Assembly (NCBI GenBank): GCA_017416065.1
Contig: JAFQDM010000016.1
Span: 1 to 64,000, forward strand
DNA from: Ruminococcus sp.
GTDB lineage: Bacteria > Bacillota > Clostridia > Oscillospirales > Acutalibacteraceae
Length of the DNA stretch: 64,000 nucleotides
Reading direction: 5' to 3'
Part shown: piece by piece, positions 54,736 to 63,482 of the stretch
How the letters are laid out: each line of letters opens with the position of its first letter
Position numbering within the stretch: the stretch's first letter is position 1
The notes under the pieces: generated by a model
The model's input: the letters and a program-made list of their open reading frames with translations, nothing else
Databases searched by the model: none
Told to the model about the DNA's origin: nothing
Translations under genes and position numbers: made by a program

Positions 54736-55710
54736 ATGGGTTATAAACATCTTAAATTCCCCGAAGATTCAGTTTTCCTCGTAACAGGCGGAGCAGGCTT
54801 TATCGGCTCCAACCTGTGTGAGGCTATACTCGATATGGGATACACAGTCCGCTGCCTGGACAACCTTTCCACAGGCAAAATGCAGAATATGGACAGCTTT
54901 ATCAACAATCCCCGTTTTACTTTTATAGAGGGAGACATCCGCGACCTTGATACTTGTATGAAGGCTTGCGAGGGTGTAGACTTTGTGCTGAATCAGGCAG
55001 CATGGGGCAGTGTTCCCCGTTCTATTGAAATGCCTCTTCTTTATGAAGATATTAACATAGGCGGCACACTTAATATGATGGAAGCCGCAAGACAGCAGGG
55101 AGTCAAGAAATTTGTATACGCTTCCTCTTCCTCCGTATACGGAGACGAACCCAATCTGCCTAAAAAGGAAGGCAGAGAAGGCAACCTTCTCTCTCCCTAC
55201 GCTCTTACAAAGATGGTAGACGAGGAATACGGCAAGCTCTACACAAAGCTCTACGGACTCGATACCTACGGAATGCGCTACTTCAACGTTTTCGGCAGAA
55301 GACAGGATCCTGACGGCGCCTACGCTGCCGTTATTCCCAAATTCATCAAGCAGCTCCTCCGCGGCGAGGTTCCCACCATCAACGGCGACGGAAAGCAGTC
55401 CAGAGACTTCACCTACATTGAAAACGTTGTTGAGGCTAACCTGAAGGCCTGCCTTGCTCCCTCAGAGGCAGCAGGCGAAGCATTCAACGTAGCCTATGGC
55501 GGCAGAGAATTCCTCATTGATATTTACTACGGTCTTACCAAGGCACTCGGAAAAGACGTAGAGCCTAACTTCGGACCCGACAGAGCAGGCGATATCAAGC
55601 ATTCCAACGCCGATATTTCCAAAGCCCGCGAGCTTCTGGGCTACGACCCTGACTACAGCTTTGAGCGCGGTATTGCTCTGGCTATTGAGTGGTACAAAGA
55701 AAACCTGTAA
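54736..55710 (+). CDS. UDP-GlcNAc(A) C4-epimerase (WbpP/TviC-type)
   Basis: This 324-residue extended SDR has TGGAGFIGSNL, NQAAWGSVPRSI (the WbpP-type GSVPRS signature), SSSSVYGDEPNLPK, the catalytic Tyr-x-x-x-Lys in SPYALTKM, and RYFNVFGRRQDPDGAYAAVI. It interconverts gluco and galacto forms of N-acetylated UDP sugars or their uronates. With the preceding dehydrogenase it forms the pair that makes UDP-GalNAc-uronate for Vi-type polysaccharides. The start at 54736 follows TTGGAGG, which overlaps the end of the upstream gene. Confidence 0.9.
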   Translation: MGYKHLKFPEDSVFLVTGGAGFIGSNLCEAILDMGYTVRCLDNLSTGKMQNMDSFINNPRFTFIEGDIRDLDTCMKACEGVDFVLNQAAWGSVPRSIEMPLLYEDINIGGTLNMMEAARQQGVKKFVYASSSSVYGDEPNLPKKEGREGNLLSPYALTKMVDEEYGKLYTKLYGLDTYGMRYFNVFGRRQDPDGAYAAVIPKFIKQLLRGEVPTINGDGKQSRDFTYIENVVEANLKACLAPSEAAGEAFNVAYGGREFLIDIYYGLTKALGKDVEPNFGPDRAGDIKHSNADISKARELLGYDPDYSFERGIALAIEWYKENL

Positions 55711-55749
55711 TTAACATATCAATACTACCGATTGGGGGTGGCACGATAA

Positions 55750-56787
55750 ATGAAAATTGCAATTCATCAGAACGAAAAAATGTTTAAGCATGAAAGTGTA
55801 TGGATTCCCGAATGCAAGGAATACTGCAGGGAACACGGTATTGAATGTGATATTATAAGTTGCTATAGCTCAGATATTATAAACAAGCTCAAGAACTACG
55901 ACGCTGTGCTGTGGACAATACAGAACTACGTTAAGGCTGACACCATGGAAGCTCGCAGTATCCTCAACAGCGCAAAGGAAATAGGACTTAAGGTTTTCCC
56001 GGATTTCAGCACCTCGTGGCATTTTGACGATAAAATTGCAGAAACCTATCTTCTCCAGGCAATTGGTGCTCCCATACCTAAAAGCTGGGTGTTCTATATG
56101 GAGGAAGAGTGCATCAACTGGCTGGAAAAAGAGGCTAAGTACCCTCTTGTAGCCAAGCTCAGATGCGGCTCAGGCTCAAATAACGTAAAGCTGCTGAAAA
56201 ACTTTGCAGAAGCAAAAAAGTATGCCCACACCATGTTTACAAAAGGGCTCAATCCCACTCCCGGTGTGCTATACAAGGCTTACTCTAAGATGCAATCCTC
56301 AAAAAGCATTAAAATGGCAATAAGCCGCATCAAAAAACTGCCTGATTTTTTGCGCACCCGCAAAAATGCAAAAAGAATGGGTACAGAATCCGGTTATTGC
56401 TACTTTCAGGAATTTATTGAGAACAACGGCTACGATATGAAGATAGTTGTTATCGGAGACAAGCTCATCCCCCTTTGCCGAAACACCAGAAAGGGCGACT
56501 GGAGAGCCTCCGGAGGCGGAGATGTATACACAGATATCTCTATGGTTACAGAGCAGATCCTCAACTCTGCCTTTGAAACCTACGACAAATGCAGGTTCCA
56601 ATGTATCGGACTTGACTACGTTGTTAACAAAAACACAGGCAAAGGCCTTATTATTGAGATGTGCTACGGCTTTGACTTCCGTGCACTATCCCAGGTTGGC
56701 GGATACTTTGACCGTGAGGGTAATTGGCACGAGGACAAAAACCTCAGCATCCCCAGAGAAATCATACACTATGTTCTGAATCACTGA
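55750..56787 (+). CDS. ATP-grasp ligase, RimK-like
   Basis: This 345-residue product has an ATP-grasp core: KYPLVAKLRCGSGSNNVKLL (nucleotide-binding lysines and Gly-rich loop), YFQEFIENNGYDMKIVVIGDKLI, CIGLDYVVNK and LIIEMCYGFDFRAL. ATP-grasp enzymes form amide or peptide bonds via acyl-phosphates. The substrate is unknown. In this operon a role in adding an amino acid to a sugar acid is reasonable but inferred. The usual Asn of the metal site (E-x-N) appears replaced in IIEMCYG, an oddity worth structural comparison. Confidence 0.75.
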   Translation: MKIAIHQNEKMFKHESVWIPECKEYCREHGIECDIISCYSSDIINKLKNYDAVLWTIQNYVKADTMEARSILNSAKEIGLKVFPDFSTSWHFDDKIAETYLLQAIGAPIPKSWVFYMEEECINWLEKEAKYPLVAKLRCGSGSNNVKLLKNFAEAKKYAHTMFTKGLNPTPGVLYKAYSKMQSSKSIKMAISRIKKLPDFLRTRKNAKRMGTESGYCYFQEFIENNGYDMKIVVIGDKLIPLCRNTRKGDWRASGGGDVYTDISMVTEQILNSAFETYDKCRFQCIGLDYVVNKNTGKGLIIEMCYGFDFRALSQVGGYFDREGNWHEDKNLSIPREIIHYVLNH

Positions 56788-56813
56788 TCTGCTTGTCTGA
56801 CGGGAGGATTATT

Positions 56814-57653
56814 ATGAAAAAAAATATGATATCAGTAATAATGGCAGTCTATAACTGCGCTCCCACTCTCAGAGAGGCTATTGACTCGATTCTGAATCAA
56901 ACGTACACAAATTGGGAATTTATAATCTGCGACGATTGCTCTACAGACAACACTATGGAAATCGTCAGGGAGTACAAGGCAAAGTTCCCTGACAAATTCA
57001 AGATAATTCAGAATGAGGTCAACTCCAAGCTATCCTTCTCACTTAATCATTGCCTTAAATACGCAGAAGGTGAATTCATTGCCAGAATGGACGGAGATGA
57101 CATTTCCGTACCCACACGGTTTGAAACTCAGGTAAAATACCTGAGGGAGCATCCGGATGTAGACTTGTGCAGCACACTTGTGCAAAGATTTGACGAAAAC
57201 GGCCTTTCTGACATTATTGTCAAGCCGGAATTCCCTGACCGATATACCCAGAGAAATCACGTTGCATTTAACCACGCAACGATTATGACCTATAAATACG
57301 TTTACGACAAATGCGGTGGCTACACAGTTTCAAAGCGCACTGTCAGAGCTCAGGATTACGACCTTTGGTTCAGGTTCTTTTACCACGAGTTCAAGGGTGT
57401 TAACCTACAAGAGCCCCTGTATCTTATGCGTGAAGACAAAAACGCAGTCAAACGCCGCACCTTCAAGGTACGCTTCAACGCTTACCGCACAACTGTAAAA
57501 GGCTTCAGATTACTGAGGTATCCTATTAAATGGTATATTAAACCAACCGTTACATTCATCATCAAAGGACTCACCCCAAGCTTCATAGCATACAGGCACA
57601 GACAGAATCAAGCTGCAAAAAGCCGCAGTGAAGCCACAAAAAAGGAGCAGTAA
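56814..57653 (+). CDS. Glycosyltransferase family 2
   Basis: This 279-residue GT-A enzyme has SVIMAVYNCAPTLREAIDSI, IICDDCSTDNT, the metal-binding motif ARMDGDDIS and the base-region motif QDYDLWFRF. GT2 enzymes transfer sugars with inversion from nucleotide donors. A basic, hydrophobic C-terminal tail (WYIKPTVTFIIKG) probably associates with the membrane. The ATG at 56814 follows GGGAGG. A longer reading from 56724 overlaps the ATP-grasp gene and is rejected. Confidence 0.9.
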   Translation: MKKNMISVIMAVYNCAPTLREAIDSILNQTYTNWEFIICDDCSTDNTMEIVREYKAKFPDKFKIIQNEVNSKLSFSLNHCLKYAEGEFIARMDGDDISVPTRFETQVKYLREHPDVDLCSTLVQRFDENGLSDIIVKPEFPDRYTQRNHVAFNHATIMTYKYVYDKCGGYTVSKRTVRAQDYDLWFRFFYHEFKGVNLQEPLYLMREDKNAVKRRTFKVRFNAYRTTVKGFRLLRYPIKWYIKPTVTFIIKGLTPSFIAYRHRQNQAAKSRSEATKKEQ

Positions 57654-57654
57654 A

Positions 57655-58614
57655 ATGTCACTCAAAAACACTCTCAGAAAATTCGGCAAGAAAATCCAGA
57701 AATCCGATGCAGGTAAATGGTTTTTTCATCGCGTGCGCATAAATATGGGCAAAAAAAGCGAAAAAAAGGTTACCGATTTTGAATATATCACGACCGAATA
57801 CAAACGCAGAACAGGCGAGGAGATCAATCTGAAGGATCCTCAGCGTTATTCAGAAAAGCTCCAGTGGCTGAAGCTTTTCTACAGAAACGATGCTATGCCC
57901 ATCTGCTCCGATAAGCTCAAAGTTCGTGAATATATGGAGGAAAGAGGCTACGGTCACCTGCTCAACAATCTTATTGCCGTTTACGACGACGGAATGGATA
58001 TAAACACTTCAGAGCTTCCTGACCGCTTTGCCATGAAAACAAACCACGGCTCCAGCTGGAACCTTATCTGCACAGACAAAAGCAAGGTGAACTGGTTCTG
58101 GTGGAAGCGGATATTTAACTGCTGGCTCAGACGAAACCTCTACACATTCGGCAGAGAGTGGAACTACAAACACATCGAGCCTAAGATCATTGTTGAGGAA
58201 TTCCTTGACCATACTCCCCTTGTAGACTACAAGTTTATGTGCTTTAACGGCGAACCTAAGTACATGCAGATCAACCACGACATTGACGGAAAGCACTACG
58301 TTGACTTTCTTAACATAGATTGGGAGAAGCAAGGCTTCACCTACCGCAACTACACTATGTCAGATATCCTTGTTCCCAAGCCCGAGCAGTTTGAGGAAAT
58401 GAAAAAGATTGCACGGGACCTTGCGCAGGATTTCCCCTATGTAAGAGTAGATTTTTATAACTTCGAAGGAAGAATAATCTTCGGAGAACTCACCTTCTTC
58501 CCGGGCGGAGGCTTCCAATATCCCATCCCCATAGAATACGACTACATTCTGGGCAAGGAGCTGAAGCTTCCCGAGGCTAACTTCAATTTGGATATTCTCA
58601 ACAGCCTGAAGTAA
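57655..58614 (+). CDS. TupA-like ATP-grasp amidoligase
   Basis: This 319-residue product closely fits the TupA-like ATP-grasp family: RYSEKLQWLKLFYRND, CSDKLKVREYMEERGYG, DRFAMKTNHGSSWN, KIIVEEFLD, DYKFMCFNGEPKYMQI and YVRVDFYNFEGRIIFGELTFFPGGGF. TupA of alkaliphilic Bacillus is required for teichuronopeptide, a wall polymer of uronic acid and amino acids. Here it sits beside UDP-HexNAc-uronate genes, so amide-linking of amino acids to the uronate is the leading hypothesis. The start at 57655 follows AAAGGAGC and nearly abuts the upstream stop. Confidence 0.87.
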   Translation: MSLKNTLRKFGKKIQKSDAGKWFFHRVRINMGKKSEKKVTDFEYITTEYKRRTGEEINLKDPQRYSEKLQWLKLFYRNDAMPICSDKLKVREYMEERGYGHLLNNLIAVYDDGMDINTSELPDRFAMKTNHGSSWNLICTDKSKVNWFWWKRIFNCWLRRNLYTFGREWNYKHIEPKIIVEEFLDHTPLVDYKFMCFNGEPKYMQINHDIDGKHYVDFLNIDWEKQGFTYRNYTMSDILVPKPEQFEEMKKIARDLAQDFPYVRVDFYNFEGRIIFGELTFFPGGGFQYPIPIEYDYILGKELKLPEANFNLDILNSLK

Positions 58615-58666
58615 AACACAACCTTTTTAAGACAGACAGATAAACAATAGAAAGGAGGCGCATAAA

Positions 58667-59779
58667 ATGAGTGTATTGGTTACAACTGCAATTGTAGCTT
58701 GTATTCTTGCCGCTTTGGCAACACATCAATATAATATATCGTTTGAAACAAGTGACCTTTCCTCAAAGAGTAAAAAAGCAAATCTAACCACATATTATTT
58801 CTTCGTATTTTTATGCGCCGTTCTTTTGGTGTGTGTATCTGGATTTAGATACTACGTAGGTACTGACTTCGGCTCCTATTACTGGGCTTATCCCAGATGG
58901 GAGAGTCAGTTTGCAGAACGATGGGAAAAATGGGACGAGCCCGGACTTTCCACTCTTGCAAAGCTTTTGTACCCCATTTCTCAGGACGGAGCTATATTTA
59001 TTTTTGCAACAGCTGCCATCACAGTTTCTATCTTTGTATTCACAATCGCAAAGCATACTGATGACTTCTTTTTCACTATGGCTCTGTATGTGGGAACCTG
59101 TTGGGTCGGTTGCTTTAACGGAGTTCGTCAGTTCCTGGCTGCCTCCATCCTCTTTGCAGGGCACAAGCTGATTTTAGAGCGTAAGTTTATTAAATTCTGC
59201 ATCGTTGTTTTCATCGCTTCTTCGTTCCACGTAACAGCCCTTATAATGTTGCCAATGTATTTTCTTATCACCCAGGTGCTTGACCTGAAAAAGATCACCT
59301 TCATTCTTGTTTCAGGTGTAGCAATGATATATTCCTACGATTTCTTTTTCCAGGTCCTGGGAGTTATGAAGGACAGCGAAACAGGCGGCGCCGATACAAA
59401 CTATGCACAGAGTGAAATCCATCCCTTAAGAATAGTTATTGCCTTTGCTCCTATTGTGCTGTATTTCTTCCTGCTTCTTCAGAAAAAAGGCTTTACAGGA
59501 AAAGAAAACTTCTATATGGGCTTTATTTTTGTCCGTGCGGCTGTAATTTTCGGCACAGCAAACAGTGCGTATCTGAACCGAGCCAGCATCTACTTTACTC
59601 CTTTTATTCCGATGGCACTGCCATTACTTGTAAAGAAATTTCCTAAGAATCAACAACTTTTACTGAAGGTTATAATACTTGCACTCTATTTTATTGTATG
59701 GTACTACGTTGATGCTTCCGGAGTAAAATGGTACTGGGTATGGGAAAGAGACACACCGTTCTATAACAGATACATCTAA
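58667..59779 (+). CDS. EpsG-like polysaccharide polymerase (Wzy-type)
   Basis: This 370-residue integral membrane protein has about ten helices. Its motifs VSGFRYYVGTDFGSYYW and FNGVRQFLAASILFAG are typical of EpsG-family polymerases, which link flipped repeat units outside the membrane. It is the only polymerase candidate in the window. A matching flippase (Wzx) is not seen and may lie beyond the right edge. The start follows AGGAGG. Confidence 0.87.
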   Translation: MSVLVTTAIVACILAALATHQYNISFETSDLSSKSKKANLTTYYFFVFLCAVLLVCVSGFRYYVGTDFGSYYWAYPRWESQFAERWEKWDEPGLSTLAKLLYPISQDGAIFIFATAAITVSIFVFTIAKHTDDFFFTMALYVGTCWVGCFNGVRQFLAASILFAGHKLILERKFIKFCIVVFIASSFHVTALIMLPMYFLITQVLDLKKITFILVSGVAMIYSYDFFFQVLGVMKDSETGGADTNYAQSEIHPLRIVIAFAPIVLYFFLLLQKKGFTGKENFYMGFIFVRAAVIFGTANSAYLNRASIYFTPFIPMALPLLVKKFPKNQQLLLKVIILALYFIVWYYVDASGVKWYWVWERDTPFYNRYI

Positions 59780-59808
59780 TAATTAAAATCACAAGCAGGA
59801 GGTCTGCA

Positions 59809-60999
59809 ATGAACATTGGAATTATTACCATCTCAGGCTCAGATAATTACGGTTGCTCGCTGCAAACCTATGCTGTTATAAAGGCCTATGAGAAATTAGG
59901 TCATAAGGCTCTGCTTATTCCCGATACCACAAGAGTCGGAGGGGTCAAAGCTACATATCAAAGGCAAAGCAAGCTGTCAAAACTTTCACCTGCATATATG
60001 ACATCTGTGCTGAAGGTAAGACTCAGCAACAAATATATGCTCAAAAATCAAAGGGATAGGCTACTCTCTGCCATAATCAATCATAAAAACAATGCTCCTC
60101 TCTTTGCAAAGGCAAAGAAAGAACGCAGAGAAGCTTTCAATAAGTTTTCGGACACTTATATTCCCAAAACAGATTATTCCGTAAGTAAAGACGAACTTCC
60201 CATGGAGAGGCTTTCGGAGTTTGACTTTTTCTCTGTTGGATCCGATCAGGTCTGGAATCCCACCTATCCCCACACATCAGAGCTCAGATTTCTAACCTTT
60301 GCAAAAAGCAGTCAAAAGCTCTGCTTTGCACCCTCTTTCGGAATTTCTGAGCTCCCGGAATACGTAAAAGAGCCCTACTCAGAATGGCTCTCTGATTTTC
60401 CATCCCTGTCCGTCAGGGAAGAAAAGGGAGCCGAGATCATAAAGGAACTTACGGGAAAAGAAGCAGAGGTCATCTGTGACCCCACCCTCACCCTTTCAAG
60501 GGAAGAATGGGAAGCCATAGAAAAAAAACCTGACTTCACCACAAACAACCCCTACGCACTCACATATTTTCTCGGCAATGAAACAAACGAATACAGAAAA
60601 TATATAGAAAAAATCACAAAAGAGAAAGGCCTTGAGGTCATTAACCTCTTTGACATAAGGGAGCCTCAGCACTACTGCGTTGACCCTGCAGAGTTTGTAT
60701 ATCTTGTTCACCACGCAGATTCCGTGTTCACGGATTCCTTTCACTGCGCAGTGTTCTCCATCATTTTTGAGAAAAGCTTCGTAGTGTTTGACCGTGTGGA
60801 AAACGGCAGATCTATGGGATCAAGGCTCAAGACCCTCCTTGGGAAATTTGACCTTACGGACAGACTTTTTACATCTGTAAAAAACAATAACACTTTTGAT
60901 CCCATCAATTTTAACAGCAGCCGGCTCGTTATTGATAACGAAAGAGAGAAAGCCCTCGGCTTTCTGGCTGAGTCGATCCGCAAAAACACAGCCCTGTAA
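59809..60999 (+). CDS. Polysaccharide pyruvyl transferase family protein
   Basis: This 396-residue product has the family hallmarks: opening IGIITISGSDNYGCSLQTYAV, FFSVGSDQVWNP, FAPSFGISELPE, LSVREEKGAEII, CDPTLTLSREEW and VFTDSFHCAVFSIIF. It adds ketal-linked pyruvate from phosphoenolpyruvate to a sugar, giving the polymer extra negative charge. The ribosome site is AGGAGG. Confidence 0.9.
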   Translation: MNIGIITISGSDNYGCSLQTYAVIKAYEKLGHKALLIPDTTRVGGVKATYQRQSKLSKLSPAYMTSVLKVRLSNKYMLKNQRDRLLSAIINHKNNAPLFAKAKKERREAFNKFSDTYIPKTDYSVSKDELPMERLSEFDFFSVGSDQVWNPTYPHTSELRFLTFAKSSQKLCFAPSFGISELPEYVKEPYSEWLSDFPSLSVREEKGAEIIKELTGKEAEVICDPTLTLSREEWEAIEKKPDFTTNNPYALTYFLGNETNEYRKYIEKITKEKGLEVINLFDIREPQHYCVDPAEFVYLVHHADSVFTDSFHCAVFSIIFEKSFVVFDRVENGRSMGSRLKTLLGKFDLTDRLFTSVKNNNTFDPINFNSSRLVIDNEREKALGFLAESIRKNTAL

Positions 61000-61029
61000 C
61001 TCATCCCTGATGCTGATTGGAGGCATAAA

Positions 61030-62343
61030 ATGGATACTAACACCCGCAAAGCATACATAGACAAAGTCGTAGACCTTGATAAAAGATCCGCAAAACCTCT
61101 CCACAAAGCAACCGTAATACTGCGCAGGGTATTTAAAGAGTTATTCTCAGGCGATAAGGCCTTGCGTAAGGATCTCAAGAATTTTCTTCAAAAGAATTTA
61201 TTTAAAAAGAATGTAAAGCACAAGAAGAATTATGAGTTTGATAACCTTTTTAAGGAAAAGCAAAAACTCATTTCCGAATACATAGATAAAAATCGAGCCG
61301 ATAACAAGAGTATGCCCTGTGTTATCTTTTTCGGATACCCCGACTTCAGAACCAGCGGCGGAGGCCAGAGAAGCTGGCAGATGGCAAAATCCTTCTTCCG
61401 CACAGGCTACCACGTAGAGTACTACCACGAGGGCACTTTGCAAAAAGACGACGTTAATTGGCCGGCACAGATAGCATTTCCTCTCTACTATACAGATATT
61501 GACACAATATTCCGCAATATTCCCGAGGATGCAACCATAATCTTTGAAGCTCCGTCTTATAAATACGCAGATATTCTTCGCAAGGCACACGAAAAAAGAA
61601 TTTATACTATTTACGAGCATATTGACAATTGGGAGACCTCCCTTGGCAGCGGCTTCTTTGAGCCGGAGCTGTTCAAAGAATTTCTGAACACTTGCAACTG
61701 CATTGTTGCAACGTGCAAAGGACTTGTGGATTTAATCGCAAAATATACAGACAGACATGTCCTTTATTCTCCCAACGCCGTAGATAATCATCTATATAAA
61801 AAAGAGGTAGATTATGACCGTCCGTCTGACTTAGTCTGCGGCAGAAAAACTCTCCTCTATTTCGGCGCACTCACCGGTGAATGGCACAATTGGGAAATTG
61901 TAAGAAAAACCGCATTGGAATGTCCTGATTGTACCTTTAATCTTATCGGCCGAGGTATACCCGAGGCTTTCAAGTCAGAAAAGCCCCACAATATCCACTT
62001 GCTGGGACCAAAAAAACAGACAGAGCTTCCTGCCTATCTGGCAAACTGCGATTTTGCACTTTTACCCTTTGATACAGGAGAGATCAGCAGATACGTATCC
62101 CCTTTGAAAATATTTGAGTATCTGGCTCTTCAAGTCCCTGTTCTTGCAACTCCCTTGGATGATATCATAGGTTACCCCAACACTGTGATCTCCAACGACT
62201 ACAAAGAATGGGTCAAAACAATAAACAGCGATTTTAAGGCTACGGATACCACAGCCTTTACTGAAAACAACTGCTGGGATGCCAGATGCAGGCAACTTAT
62301 TGAGTACAAAGAGAAGTATTTTTCAGAAAGCAAAAAGGAATGA
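61030..62343 (+). CDS. Glycosyltransferase, GT4/GT1-like
   Basis: This 437-residue product has a ~90-residue basic N-terminal extension rich in Lys/Asn, then a GT-B fold: CVIFFGYPDFRTSGGGQRSWQMAKSFF, VLYSPNAVDNHLY, KTLLYFGALTGEWHNWE, FALLPFDTGEISRYVSPLKIFEYLALQVPVLATP. The donor-site Glu in KIFEYLA is present. The N-terminal extension may bind the membrane or a partner. The start follows TTGGAGG. Confidence 0.87.
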   Translation: MDTNTRKAYIDKVVDLDKRSAKPLHKATVILRRVFKELFSGDKALRKDLKNFLQKNLFKKNVKHKKNYEFDNLFKEKQKLISEYIDKNRADNKSMPCVIFFGYPDFRTSGGGQRSWQMAKSFFRTGYHVEYYHEGTLQKDDVNWPAQIAFPLYYTDIDTIFRNIPEDATIIFEAPSYKYADILRKAHEKRIYTIYEHIDNWETSLGSGFFEPELFKEFLNTCNCIVATCKGLVDLIAKYTDRHVLYSPNAVDNHLYKKEVDYDRPSDLVCGRKTLLYFGALTGEWHNWEIVRKTALECPDCTFNLIGRGIPEAFKSEKPHNIHLLGPKKQTELPAYLANCDFALLPFDTGEISRYVSPLKIFEYLALQVPVLATPLDDIIGYPNTVISNDYKEWVKTINSDFKATDTTAFTENNCWDARCRQLIEYKEKYFSESKKE

Positions 62344-62354
62344 GCGTGTAGTTT

Positions 62355-63458
62355 ATGAAAATTATGATGGTTTTCGGAACAAGACCGGAAGCAATAAAAA
62401 TGTGTCCCCTTGTAAACGAACTCAAATCCAGAAAAGAAGTTGAGGTTATAGTTTGCGTTACGGGCCAGCACCGTCAGATGTTAGACCAGGTGCTCTCTGC
62501 TTTCTCTGTTGTGCCTGATTATGACCTTTCAATAATGAAGGAAAAGCAGACACTTTTTGATATCACTGTCTCCATTCTTAACAAAATCAAAACCGTTCTG
62601 GAGAAGGAAAGACCTGACACTGTACTTGTTCACGGAGATACCACCTCAGCATTTGTAACCGCACTTGCTTGTTTTTATATGCAAATTCCTGTAGGTCACG
62701 TAGAGGCAGGCCTCAGAACCTACAACATATACTCCCCTTACCCGGAGGAGTTCAATCGAGAGGCAATCAGCCTTGTCTCCAAATACAACTTTGCTCCCAC
62801 CGAAAAGGCTAAACAGCACCTTATTAATGAAAACAAAGATATAAACAGCATCTATGTAACAGGAAATACCGCCATAGATGCTCTTAAAACAACCGTAACA
62901 AACGACTATCAGAATGAAATATTGGATTGGTGCAAGGATTCACGTATGATCCTCATAACTGCTCACAGAAGAGAGAATCTGGGCGAGCCTATGCACAATA
63001 TGTTCAGGGCGATTCGCCGTATAGTTGACGAAAACCCGGACGTAAAGGCTGTATATCCCATTCACAAAAATCCTGTGGTGCGCGAAGCCGCAAACAAAGA
63101 GCTCAGCGGATGCGAACGAATCCGACTTATTGAGCCTTTGGATGTATTTGATTTTCATAACTTTATAGCAAGAAGCTTCTTTGTGATAACCGATAGCGGC
63201 GGAATTCAGGAGGAGGCTCCCTCTTTAGGCAAGCCTGTGCTGGTTATGCGCGATACTACCGAACGCCCTGAAGGCATAGAAGCAGGAACTCTCAAGCTTG
63301 TGGGAACAGATGAGGAGCCCATTTATAATAATTGCAGCATCTTGCTAAACGATCCTGCTCAGTATGAAAAAATGAGCAAAGCCTCAAATCCCTACGGAGA
63401 CGGATTTGCCAGCAAAAGAATTGCCGATATTCTTATTTACGGCAAAACAGATATCTAA
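62355..63458 (+). CDS. wecB: UDP-N-acetylglucosamine 2-epimerase
   Basis: This 367-residue non-hydrolysing epimerase has the opening FGTRPEAIKMCPLV, VHGDTTSA, GHVEAGLRT, SPYPEEFNRE, TGNTAIDAL, HRRENLG, and the C-terminal site TDSGGIQEEAPSLGKPVLVMRDTTERPEGIEAG. It converts UDP-GlcNAc to UDP-ManNAc, so the polymer may contain ManNAc, or ManNAc-uronate if the dehydrogenase accepts it. The start at 62355 lies 11 bases after the upstream stop and has no strong ribosome site. Confidence 0.94.
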   Translation: MKIMMVFGTRPEAIKMCPLVNELKSRKEVEVIVCVTGQHRQMLDQVLSAFSVVPDYDLSIMKEKQTLFDITVSILNKIKTVLEKERPDTVLVHGDTTSAFVTALACFYMQIPVGHVEAGLRTYNIYSPYPEEFNREAISLVSKYNFAPTEKAKQHLINENKDINSIYVTGNTAIDALKTTVTNDYQNEILDWCKDSRMILITAHRRENLGEPMHNMFRAIRRIVDENPDVKAVYPIHKNPVVREAANKELSGCERIRLIEPLDVFDFHNFIARSFFVITDSGGIQEEAPSLGKPVLVMRDTTERPEGIEAGTLKLVGTDEEPIYNNCSILLNDPAQYEKMSKASNPYGDGFASKRIADILIYGKTDI

Positions 63459-63482
63459 TTTTGTAAATTTCAGGTACATCTT

